Origin: Agromyces tardus
GTDB taxonomy: Bacteria > Actinomycetota > Actinomycetes > Actinomycetales > Microbacteriaceae
Assembly: GCF_003710805.1 (NCBI RefSeq)
Contig: NZ_RHHB01000008.1
Span: forward strand, 32,494-96,493
Length of the DNA: 64,000 nt
Direction: 5' to 3'
Below are positions 30,394 to 38,614 of the stretch, one piece after another. The notes under the pieces were generated by a model. That model was not told where the DNA came from. It saw nothing but the letters and a program-made list of their open reading frames with translations, and made no database searches. The translations under genes were made by a program, and so were the position numbers. How positions within the stretch are numbered: position 1 is the stretch's first letter; the number at the start of each line of letters is the position of its first letter.

Positions 30394-31939
30394 GGCTGGT
30401 CTCCTCGGTGTTCGGCAACGTGGCCTGCTGACCGGGTTCGACGACGGCGAACTGCCCCATCATCCCCTGATCCTCGTGCCACAGCAGGTGGCAGTGGTAC
30501 ATGTACGGCGTGTCGGGGTCGGCGTAGTCCTCGAAGCGCAGGACGAGCTCGTAGCGGGTCTCGGGGCGCGCGAAGATCGTGTCCTTCCAGCCGGCGAGCT
30601 CGGGCGGCGGCGGGGAGCCGTCGATCGAGGCGATGCGGAACTGCACGTCGTGCACGTGGAAGCTGTGCGGCATCTGGCTCGTGTTCTCGACGATCCAGCG
30701 CTCGGTCGTGTCGACGGTGACGGTCTCGTCGACGCGGTCCATCGCCATCTGGTCGCCGTTGATCTGGAAGCCGTCGAGCGTGAACGTGCGGGTCGTCGCG
30801 ATGTCGTCGGTGTCGACAGGCGGCACGTCGGCGAGCTGCTCGGGCACCTCGGGTGCGGGATCGAGGCGGTCGGCTGCGCGCACCTCGAGCACGTCGAACG
30901 CGTCGGTGATCCCGTTCGAGGCGGCGATCGAGGGGTTCATGCCCGCGAGTTCCGGCGTCATGACCGACTGCAGGGTCACCCGCTCCCCCGGCGCGACCCG
31001 CACGAGCACCTCGGCGCGTTCGCCGGGCGAGAGCATCACGCGATCGAGTTCCACGGATGCCTCGAGCAGGCCGCCGTCGGTCGCGATGAGCTCGATCGGG
31101 CGCCCGTCACTCCATCCGAACGCATAGGCGCGAGCGGTCGACGCGTTGAGCAGCCGCAGGCGCACGAGCTCGTCGTGCACCTCGAGGAACGGGCCGCGGG
31201 TGCCGTTGACGATGAGCTCGTCGCCCAGTCGCCCCGCGAAGCCCTGCTGGGGATCCTCCCGCCGTCCGTCGGCCGAGAAGCCGGAGTCCTGCACGATCAC
31301 GGGGACGTCGTCGACGCCGTACTCGCGCGGCAGCGGCAGCGCCGCCTCCTGCTCGTCTTGCACGAGGAACAGGCCGGCGAGGCCGCGCGCGACGTGCGAC
31401 TCCGTCTCGCCGTGCGGATGCGGGTGGTACCAGAGCGTCGCGGCCTGCTGGTCGACCTCCCACTCGGGCGACCACGTCGCATCCGGCTCGATCATCTGGT
31501 GCGGACCGCCGTCCATCTCGGCGGGCAGGTGCATGCCGTGCCAGTGCACGGTCGTGGGCACGTCGAGCGAGTTGCGCACGTCGACGCGCACGCGCTCGCC
31601 GCGCGCGGCGACGAGGGTCGGGCCGAGGTAGGCGCCGTCGAAGCCCCAGGTCTCGCTCGCGACGCCCCGTGCGAACTCGGTCGTTCCGGCTTGGGCGTCG
31701 AGGGTGAAGACGCGCGTGCCGTCGGCGTCGATCGTCGACTCGGCGAGGGGCGGAATGGCGAGCGGGGTGTCGAAGTCGACCTCGCCGACCGTCGAGAACG
31801 GCGCGGGGCCCACGAGCCCGCAGCCCGCGAAGGCGACGGCGATGAGGCCGCCGGCCGCGATCGCCGCGAGGGCGGTGGTCGTCGCGCGGGGGCGCCGGAG
31901 GGCGGCGCGGTGTGAGCGGGTTCGTCGTGGTGCTGGCAT
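30383..31939 (-). CDS. multicopper oxidase, lipoprotein type
   Basis: This 518-residue exported copper oxidase has a basic, twin-arginine-like N-terminus, a hydrophobic stretch ending in VAFAGC (lipobox Cys40), and three cupredoxin domains. Copper ligands are His132/His134 (HWHG), His172/174/176 (WYHPHPHG), HSFHVH at about 440, and the type 1/2/3 block HCHLLWHEDQGMM at 482-494 with Cys483. The reaction is O2 reduction coupled to oxidation of Cu(I) or other substrates, as in CueO-like enzymes. ATG 31939 follows GGAAGG. A 13-base inverted repeat stands just upstream. It heads an operon with a two-component system. Confidence 0.92.
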   Translation of the reverse strand: MPAPRRTRSHRAALRRPRATTTALAAIAAGGLIAVAFAGCGLVGPAPFSTVGEVDFDTPLAIPPLAESTIDADGTRVFTLDAQAGTTEFARGVASETWGFDGAYLGPTLVAARGERVRVDVRNSLDVPTTVHWHGMHLPAEMDGGPHQMIEPDATWSPEWEVDQQAATLWYHPHPHGETESHVARGLAGLFLVQDEQEAALPLPREYGVDDVPVIVQDSGFSADGRREDPQQGFAGRLGDELIVNGTRGPFLEVHDELVRLRLLNASTARAYAFGWSDGRPIELIATDGGLLEASVELDRVMLSPGERAEVLVRVAPGERVTLQSVMTPELAGMNPSIAASNGITDAFDVLEVRAADRLDPAPEVPEQLADVPPVDTDDIATTRTFTLDGFQINGDQMAMDRVDETVTVDTTERWIVENTSQMPHSFHVHDVQFRIASIDGSPPPPELAGWKDTIFARPETRYELVLRFEDYADPDTPYMYHCHLLWHEDQGMMGQFAVVEPGQQATLPNTEETSHEH

Positions 31940-31952
31940 GGTTCCAGCCTTC

Positions 31953-31994
31953 CGATCGGGGCGCGGACGCCCCAGCCGGTGCGCGCCCCGATCG
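31953..31994 (-). promoter_or_regulatory. inverted repeat in the leader of the multicopper oxidase
   Basis: CGATCGGGGCGCG (31953-31965) pairs with its complement at 31982-31994 around a 16-base gap. Its near arm ends a few bases from the GGAAGG ribosome site. It could be an operator or an mRNA hairpin. Confidence 0.4.
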
Positions 31995-32032
31995 ATGCGG
32001 GGGTTTCCCCCCGGGGCGGCGGGGATCTCGAT

Positions 32033-32134
32033 ACGGGCGCTTCGCGGCCCTACTCGATCGGCGGGGACGGGCGCTTCGCGGCCCTACTCGATCGGCGGGG
32101 ACGGGCGCTTCGCGGCCCCACCCGATCGGCGGGG
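32033..32134. repeat. three tandem 34-base repeats
   Basis: Units at 32033-32066 and 32067-32100 are identical, and the unit at 32101-32134 differs at two positions. Each contains GCGCTTCGCGG and CGATCGGCGGGG. A partial further copy (CTACTCGATCG) forms the 3' end of the amidohydrolase gene. The units are contiguous, without spacers. Confidence 0.85.
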
Positions 32135-33661
32135 CTACTCGATCGTCGAGTGGGTGGGGCGGCCGGCGAGCAGGGTGAGCGCCACCGGCATCCGCCGCAG
32201 CTCGTCGACGGATGCCGCGAACGGATCGAGCTCGACGACCGCGAGGTCGGCGGGGCCGCCCACTGCGACCGACGCGCCCCGTCCGCCCGTCGACGCGGCG
32301 AGCGCCGCACGCGCCTCGATGGACTGCTCGGGATGCCAGGGCTCGCGTCCGTCGCGAGTCCGTCCGACGGCCGCGGAGATCGCGATCCACGGGTCGAGCG
32401 GCGCGACGGGCGCGTCGGAGCCGAGCGCCAGCTCGACCCCCGCGGCGACGAGCTCGGCGAGCATGAACGCGCGGTCGGTGCGTCCGGCCCAGTACCGCTC
32501 GGCGACGTCGCGGTCGTCCATGGCGTGCTCCGGCTGCACGCTCGCCACCACGCCGAGCCGGGTGAAGCGGGCGACGTCCTCGTGGCGGAGCAGCTGGGCG
32601 TGCTCGATCGAGCCGCGGCATCCGACCGCCTCGAACGCGTCGAGCACGGCGGCGTTCGCCCGGTCGCCGATCGCGTGCACGGCCGGGGTGATGCCCGCGG
32701 CATCCGCCCGGCGCATGAGCGGCACGAGCTCGTCGAGCGGCACCGTCGCGAGGCCGTACGCCTCGTCGCCCGTGAGTCCCGGGTACGGGTCGAAGCACCA
32801 CGCCGTGCGCGTGTTGAGGGAGCCGTCGGTGATGACCTTGTAGCCGCCGACGGTCACGAGCCCGTCGCTGCCCGGAACGACGTCGCCGGTGCACAGCCCC
32901 TCGGCGATCGCGCGGTCGAGGTGCTGCGTGTAGACGCCGAACGAGACGCGCAGCGATCGGATGCCGCCGGCGGCCCGCCGGGCCCAGTCGTCGCGGTTCC
33001 ACCGCATCTCGTAGTCGGTGACGCCCACGACGCCGCGTGCGGCGGCACGTGCGGCCGCGTCGGCGACCCACCCGTCGAGCACCGCGTCGGCGACGTCGTC
33101 GAGCTCGCGCACGAGACGGAAGCAGTCGTCCTCGCGCAGCACGCCGCTGGCGCCCGCGGCCTCGTCGACGCCGTGGCGCCGCGCGGCGGCCGAGTTGACC
33201 CAGCACGCGTGCAGGTCGGCGGCGACGAGCACGACGGGCACGTCGCCCGAGACGGCATCGAGCACGGCGCGGCTCGCGGGCTCGGGCCAGAGCCCGTCGC
33301 GGTAGCCGAACCCGATCACCTCGGGCTCGCCGCGGTCGACGGATGCCGCGACGAGGGCGGCCACCGCCGCGGCCGATTCCGCGCCGGCCAGGTCCAGCCG
33401 GCGCGACACCATCGCCCACTGGGAGAAGTGCACGTGCCGGTCGTAGAGGCCGGGCACGAGGTACCGGCCGTCGAGGACGACACGGCGTGCCACGCTCGTC
33501 GCGCCCGGCGCCGCGCCTCCGGCCGGCACGATCGCGGCGACGGCGCCGCCGGCGAGATGCACGTCGACGAGCGCCTCGGAGCCGGGCAGGCGCGCCCCGG
33601 CGAGCAGGAGCGGCTCCGCCGCATCCGTCGGAGTTGCCTCGCGGCCCTGCGCCCCGGTCAC
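32135..33661 (-). CDS. amidohydrolase family protein (YtcJ-like)
   Basis: This 508-residue metal-dependent hydrolase is of the amidohydrolase-3 type: an N-terminal beta domain (VVLDGRYLVPGLYDRHVHFSQW, with metal ligands HxH), GGYKVITDGSLNTRTAW, VHAIGDRANAAVLDAFE (metal His), SIEHAQLL (second metal His) and LALGSDAPVAPLDPW (catalytic Asp). Relatives hydrolyse exocyclic amides, but the substrate is unknown. The GTG at 33661 overlaps the stop of the PaiB-like gene by four bases (GTGA), so the two are co-translated. Odd feature: the last codons and stop come from a truncated copy of the adjacent 34-base repeat. Confidence 0.88.
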   Translation of the reverse strand: MTGAQGREATPTDAAEPLLLAGARLPGSEALVDVHLAGGAVAAIVPAGGAAPGATSVARRVVLDGRYLVPGLYDRHVHFSQWAMVSRRLDLAGAESAAAVAALVAASVDRGEPEVIGFGYRDGLWPEPASRAVLDAVSGDVPVVLVAADLHACWVNSAAARRHGVDEAAGASGVLREDDCFRLVRELDDVADAVLDGWVADAAARAAARGVVGVTDYEMRWNRDDWARRAAGGIRSLRVSFGVYTQHLDRAIAEGLCTGDVVPGSDGLVTVGGYKVITDGSLNTRTAWCFDPYPGLTGDEAYGLATVPLDELVPLMRRADAAGITPAVHAIGDRANAAVLDAFEAVGCRGSIEHAQLLRHEDVARFTRLGVVASVQPEHAMDDRDVAERYWAGRTDRAFMLAELVAAGVELALGSDAPVAPLDPWIAISAAVGRTRDGREPWHPEQSIEARAALAASTGGRGASVAVGGPADLAVVELDPFAASVDELRRMPVALTLLAGRPTHSTIE

Positions 33662-34302
33662 GAGCGTGCCGCCCGCAGCACCTCGTGCGTGCGGCGCATC
33701 TCCGCGGCGAGCGCGGGACTCGCGTAGGGGCCGTCGCCCTCGAGCTCGCCGATGATCCGGTCGACCGTCTCGGCGGGCTTGTTCTGGCTCATCTTGTTCT
33801 TCGCGACGAAGCGCGTGATGGGGATGCGGAGCCCGACGGTGCCCGCGGCGATGCGGTCGGCGTAGGCGCCGTTCTCGGCGGTGCCGCGCATGCGGCGCGG
33901 TTCGGGCATCGCGTCCTCGAAGTGGTCGACGAGCGCCTCGAGCACGCGCAGGTTCTCGGCGGCGTCGAGCAGCTCGGGCGTGCCGTAGAGGTGCGCGGTC
34001 ACGAAGTTCCAGGTGGGGACCGCGGGGTTCGCGTCGTACCAGCCGGGCGAGATGTAGCCGTGGGGACCCTGCACGATGACGAGCACCTCGTGGCGGCCGA
34101 GCTCGTGCACCACCTCGTCGGGGCGTCCGACGTGCGTGAGGAGGGTGATGCCCTCGGCGGTCTCGTCGAGGAGCACCGGGTAGTGGGAGGCGACGAGGCC
34201 CGCGGCATCCGTGGAGCTCACCATCGTCGCCCAGGGATGCTCGCGGACGAGGCGCTTCACGCCCTCGTCGCTCGCGAGGGTGAAGCTCGGGTTCTGTCGC
34301 AT
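33658..34302 (-). CDS. PaiB-like FMN-binding protein
   Basis: This 214-residue protein has a split-barrel flavin-binding fold of the FMN-binding negative transcriptional regulator (PaiB) family: HPWATMVSS, SHYPVLLDE, THVGRPDEV, VQGPHGYISPGWYDANPAVPTWNFVTAHLYG and LRIPITRFVAKNKMSQNKP. Despite the family name no DNA-binding domain is visible; an oxidoreductase or pyridoxamine-oxidase-like role is possible. ATG 34302 follows GGAAGGACC. The downstream amidohydrolase overlaps it by four bases. A palindromic repeat separates it from the Nei-type glycosylase gene upstream. Confidence 0.9.
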   Translation of the reverse strand: MRQNPSFTLASDEGVKRLVREHPWATMVSSTDAAGLVASHYPVLLDETAEGITLLTHVGRPDEVVHELGRHEVLVIVQGPHGYISPGWYDANPAVPTWNFVTAHLYGTPELLDAAENLRVLEALVDHFEDAMPEPRRMRGTAENGAYADRIAAGTVGLRIPITRFVAKNKMSQNKPAETVDRIIGELEGDGPYASPALAAEMRRTHEVLRAARS

Positions 34303-34339
34303 GGGGTCCTTCCGTCGTGTCGGTCGGCCTGCTCGGGGA

Positions 34340-34376
34340 CGGATCTCGAGACGCGCTTCGCGCTCCTCGATCGGCG
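34340..34376. repeat. palindromic repeat element related to the 34-base units
   Basis: TCGAG (34346-34350) and CTCGA (34366-34370) flank GCG-CTT-CGC, giving an imperfect stem-loop. The whole element aligns with the 34-base tandem units with a few small gaps (GGATCTCGA, GCGCTTCGCG, CGATCGGCG in common). Confidence 0.6.
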
Positions 34377-34382
34377 TCGAGG

Positions 34383-35387
34383 TCAGGCCTGGCAGTAGGG
34401 GCACCAGTAGAGCTTGCGGGCGCCCATCTCCTCGAGCGCGATGTTCGTGCCGCACACCCGGCAGGGCAGGCCCTCGCGCTTGTAGACCCAGTGCCGGTCG
34501 GCGCGGTTGGCCATGGCCGCACGGTAGGCCTCGGGATCGAGGTCGTCCATGGTCATCATCTGGCCGGTCTCGACGCCGATGCGCAGCAGCTTCGCCCAGT
34601 CGCGCCAGAGGTGGCGCACGTGTTCCTCGGGCACCTGCTTGCCCGGCGTGTGCGGGTTCTGCCTGGCCCGGAAGAGCAGCTCGGCACGGTAGACGTTGCC
34701 GATGCCCGAGACCACGTTCTGGTCCATGAGGAGCAAGCCGATGGGCGTGGGCTTGCGCCGCACGGCATTCGTGAACCGCTCCTGGGCGGCGGGCCCATCG
34801 TCGATGAGGGGGTCCGGGCCGAGCCGGCCGACGACCTGTTCGACCTGGGCCGGGTCGAGCACCTCGCACGCGGTCGGGCCGCGCAGGTCGGCGACGACCG
34901 TGTCGGTACGCAGCCGCACCCGCACCTGGCCGACGGGCTCGGGCGGGAACGTCTCGAGCTCGTTCCCCTCCTTCTCGGACTCCGACATGCGCAGCCGCGT
35001 GCGGCGGGGCGCCCCGATCGAGGTGATCGAGTTCTCGCCCGCCGCGTCGAAGACGACCGCGTCGGGGTTCGGCCCCTCGAGGAACGTGCCGCGCTGGTTG
35101 GTCTGCCCCATGCGGCCGTTGGCCGAGGCGATCGTGGCATCCATGAGGATGTCGCCCGCGAAGTCCCACGCGCCGTACATGCCGAGGTGCACGCGCAGCC
35201 AGCGGTCGCCCTCGAAGCCGAGGAACATCTGCTTGCCCACGGCGCGGGCATCCGTCATCCGCCGCCCGTCGAGGTCGGCCGCCCCCTCGGCGAATCGGCC
35301 CTGCGGGCTCGACGCGTGCACGACGTGGCCGACGAAGTTGCGCTCGAACTGCCGGGTGATGCGATGGACGGAATGGCCCTCGGGCAC
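34383..35387 (-). CDS. Fpg/Nei family DNA glycosylase/AP lyase
   Basis: This 334-residue base-excision enzyme starts MPEGH: Pro2 is the Schiff-base nucleophile and Glu3 the catalytic acid, and the MPEGH form is typical of actinobacterial Nei-type enzymes rather than MutM. Lys52 (VGKQMF) is the beta-hairpin lysine, PTPIGLLLMDQNVVSGIGNVYRAELL is the helix-two-turn-helix region, and a C4 zinc finger ends the protein (Cys309, Cys312, Cys329, Cys332). It removes oxidised pyrimidines and nicks abasic sites. It lies 46 bases downstream of rpiB on the same strand and may be co-transcribed. Confidence 0.94.
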   Translation of the reverse strand: MPEGHSVHRITRQFERNFVGHVVHASSPQGRFAEGAADLDGRRMTDARAVGKQMFLGFEGDRWLRVHLGMYGAWDFAGDILMDATIASANGRMGQTNQRGTFLEGPNPDAVVFDAAGENSITSIGAPRRTRLRMSESEKEGNELETFPPEPVGQVRVRLRTDTVVADLRGPTACEVLDPAQVEQVVGRLGPDPLIDDGPAAQERFTNAVRRKPTPIGLLLMDQNVVSGIGNVYRAELLFRARQNPHTPGKQVPEEHVRHLWRDWAKLLRIGVETGQMMTMDDLDPEAYRAAMANRADRHWVYKREGLPCRVCGTNIALEEMGARKLYWCPYCQA

Positions 35388-35433
35388 GGTGGGCTACTCC
35401 TTCGCGGCGGGCGCCTCGACGCCCCGGGTCGAG

Positions 35434-35928
<495 letters not shown>

Positions 35929-35935
35929 GGGAGCA

Positions 35936-35941
35936 AGTCTA
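35936..35941 (-). promoter_or_regulatory. -10 element of rpiB
   Basis: On the minus strand TAGACT is followed by seven bases and then ATG 35928, giving a leaderless or one-base leader. Confidence 0.5.
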
Positions 35942-36051
35942 GGGATCGCATGCGCCTGCGCCGCGCGGTGACGCCGGACTAGGCTGTTCGAGGTCGTCCG
36001 CGCCACGAACGTCGGGCGACGCATCCGTTCGACGCAGATGGAGACCGCACC

Positions 36052-38613
36052 GTGCCTGGAGAGAACCTCACCCGCCTCGAAGCCGAGGAGCGCGCTGCGC
36101 TCGTCTCGGTGCACGACTACGACGTCGTGCTCGACGTCACCACGGGGCCGGAGGTGTTCCGCAGCGAGACCACCGTGCGCTTCGCCGCCAGGGAGGGCGC
36201 CTCGACGTTCATCGACGCCATCACCGCGGCCGTGCACTCCGTGACGCTCAACGGCGTCGAGCTCGACCCCGCCGAGGTCAGCGACGGCGTGCGCATCCAG
36301 CTGCCGAACCTGCAGGCGGAGAACGAGCTGAGGGTCGTCGCCGACGGCCGCTACATGCACACCGGCGAGGGCCTGCACCGCTTCGTCGACCCGGTCGACG
36401 ACGAGGTGTACCTCTACACGCAGTTCGAGGTGCCCGACTCGCGCCGCATGTTCGCGGTGTTCGAGCAGCCCGACCTGAAAGCGGCCTTCCGCTTCACGGT
36501 CACCGCGCCCGGGCACTGGGAGGTCGTGTCGAACTCCCCCACGCCCGAACCGGTCGACGCGGGCTCGACCAGCACCGGCGCGAAGACGTGGGCCTTCGAG
36601 CCCACCCCGCGCATCTCGAGCTACATCACCGCGCTCATCGCCGGCCCCTACGCCGTCGTGCGCGACGAGCTCACGAGCGCCGACGGGCGGGTCGTCCCGC
36701 TCGGCGTGTTCAGTCGCAAGAGCCTGTCGCAGTTCCTCGACGCCGACTACATCTTCGAGAAGACCAAGCAGGGCTTCGAGTACTTCGAGGCGAAGTTCGG
36801 CGTGCCCTACCCCTTCGCGAAGTACGACCAGCTCTTCGTGCCCGAGTACAACGCGGGTGCCATGGAGAACGCGGGCGCGGTCACCTTCACGGAGTTCTAC
36901 GTGTTCCGCTCCAAGGTGACGGATGCCGTGCGCGAACGTCGCGTCGTCACGATCCTGCACGAGCTCGCCCACATGTGGTTCGGCGACCTCGTCACGATGA
37001 AGTGGTGGAACGACCTCTGGCTCAACGAGTCGTTCGCCGAGTGGGCGTCGACGATCGCCACCGCCGAGGCCACCGAGTGGACCGAGGCGTGGACGACCTT
37101 CAACTCGATGGAGAAGAGCTGGGCGTACCGCCAGGACCAGCTCCCGTCGACGCATCCGATCGTCGCCGAGATCCGCGACCTCGAGGACGTGCTCGTCAAC
37201 TTCGACGGCATCACCTACGCCAAGGGCGGGTCGGTGCTGAAGCAGCTCGTGGCGTGGGTCGGCGTCGACGCGTTCTTCGCCGGCGTCTCGGCGTACTTCC
37301 GCAAGCACGGCTGGGGCAACACGACGCTCGCCGACCTGCTCGCCGAGCTCGAGGTCGCGAGCGGTCGCGACCTCACCGAGTGGTCGAAGCTCTGGCTCGA
37401 GACGGCGGGCGTCAACACGCTGCGTCCCGAGATCGACACGGATGACGCGGGGCTGATCACGTCGTTCGCCGTGCTGCAGTCCGCCGTCGCCGAGTACCCG
37501 ACGCTCCGCCCGCACCGTCTCGCGATCGGCTTCTACAACCAGCGCGGCGGCAAGCTCGTGCGCGAGCACCGCGTCGAGCTCGACGTCGACGGCGAGCGCA
37601 CCGAGGTCGCCGAGCTCGTGGGGCTCGCCCGCCCCGACCTCGTGCTGCTCAACGACGACGACCTCGCCTACGCCAAGATCCGCCTCGACGAGCAGTCGCA
37701 CGGCGTCGCACTCGGGAACCTCTCGGAGATCGAGGACCCGCTCGCCCGTGCGCTCGTCTGGAGCGCGGTGTGGGATGCCACGCGCGACGCCGAGACCCGC
37801 GCGAGCGACTACCTCGCCCTCGTCGGCGGCAACGTCGCGAGCGAGACCGAGTCGACGACGCTGCGCATCATCCTCGCGAACTCGGTGCTCGCTGCGAGCG
37901 CCTACGTGGCGCCCGAGCGCCGGGCCGAGGCCCGCCGTGCGCTCGCCGACGAGTTCTGGCGGCTCGCGCAGGAGGCCGAGCCCGGCAGCGACGCGCAGTT
38001 CCAGTTCGTGATGAACTTCGCGACCATCGCCGAGGCCGGGTCCCACGTCGACGAGCTCGTCGCGCTCCACGACGGCACACTCGAGCTCGAGGGTCTCGAG
38101 ATCGACACCGACCTCGGCTGGGAGCTGCTCATCGCGCTCGTCGCCGCGGGTCGCGCCGGCGACGCCGAGATCGACGCGCGCCTCGCCAACGACAACACGG
38201 CGACCGGCCAGCAGTCGGCGGCGAACGCCCGCGCGGCGATCCAGACCCTGGAGGGCAAGGAGCGTGCGTGGTCGTCGCTCGTCGACGTCGACACCGCGAC
38301 GAACACCATCGTGCGCGAGACCGCCGAGGGATTCCTGCGGGTGAGCGACCCCGCACTGCTCGAGGCGTTCGTCGACCGCTACTTCGCGATGCTCGAGCGG
38401 GTGTGGGAGGAGCGCAGCTATGCCATCGCCGAGAAGCTCGTCGACGGTCTCTACCCGTCGCCGCTCGCCACCCGGGCCGTGGCCGACGCGTCGCGCACGT
38501 GGCTCGACACGCACGCCGATGCCCCGGCCGCGCTCCGTCGCCTCGTGATCGAGCGTCTCGCGGGCATCGACCGTGCTCTCGCCGCGCAGGCGCGCGACGC
38601 CCTGGAGGGGTAG
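36052..38613 (+). CDS. pepN: aminopeptidase N (first of a tandem pair)
   Basis: This 853-residue M1-family zinc aminopeptidase removes N-terminal residues from peptides in the cytoplasm. The exopeptidase motif GAMEN lies at about 268-272; HELAH (303-307) with Glu326 (NESFAE) binds zinc, with Glu304 as catalytic base. The C-terminal ERAP1-like helical domain spans about 520-853. The GTG at 36052 follows GGAGA. It resembles actinobacterial PepN in the N-terminal NLTRLEAEERA block. The next gene, one base after its stop, encodes a paralogue, so both are on one transcript and translation is almost certainly coupled. Confidence 0.95.
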   Translation: MPGENLTRLEAEERAALVSVHDYDVVLDVTTGPEVFRSETTVRFAAREGASTFIDAITAAVHSVTLNGVELDPAEVSDGVRIQLPNLQAENELRVVADGRYMHTGEGLHRFVDPVDDEVYLYTQFEVPDSRRMFAVFEQPDLKAAFRFTVTAPGHWEVVSNSPTPEPVDAGSTSTGAKTWAFEPTPRISSYITALIAGPYAVVRDELTSADGRVVPLGVFSRKSLSQFLDADYIFEKTKQGFEYFEAKFGVPYPFAKYDQLFVPEYNAGAMENAGAVTFTEFYVFRSKVTDAVRERRVVTILHELAHMWFGDLVTMKWWNDLWLNESFAEWASTIATAEATEWTEAWTTFNSMEKSWAYRQDQLPSTHPIVAEIRDLEDVLVNFDGITYAKGGSVLKQLVAWVGVDAFFAGVSAYFRKHGWGNTTLADLLAELEVASGRDLTEWSKLWLETAGVNTLRPEIDTDDAGLITSFAVLQSAVAEYPTLRPHRLAIGFYNQRGGKLVREHRVELDVDGERTEVAELVGLARPDLVLLNDDDLAYAKIRLDEQSHGVALGNLSEIEDPLARALVWSAVWDATRDAETRASDYLALVGGNVASETESTTLRIILANSVLAASAYVAPERRAEARRALADEFWRLAQEAEPGSDAQFQFVMNFATIAEAGSHVDELVALHDGTLELEGLEIDTDLGWELLIALVAAGRAGDAEIDARLANDNTATGQQSAANARAAIQTLEGKERAWSSLVDVDTATNTIVRETAEGFLRVSDPALLEAFVDRYFAMLERVWEERSYAIAEKLVDGLYPSPLATRAVADASRTWLDTHADAPAALRRLVIERLAGIDRALAAQARDALEG

Positions 38614-38614
38614 C

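Noticed and set aside
32033..32134. CRISPR-like array
   Set aside because: The repeated units are directly contiguous with no unique spacers and no cas genes lie nearby; this is a simple tandem repeat.
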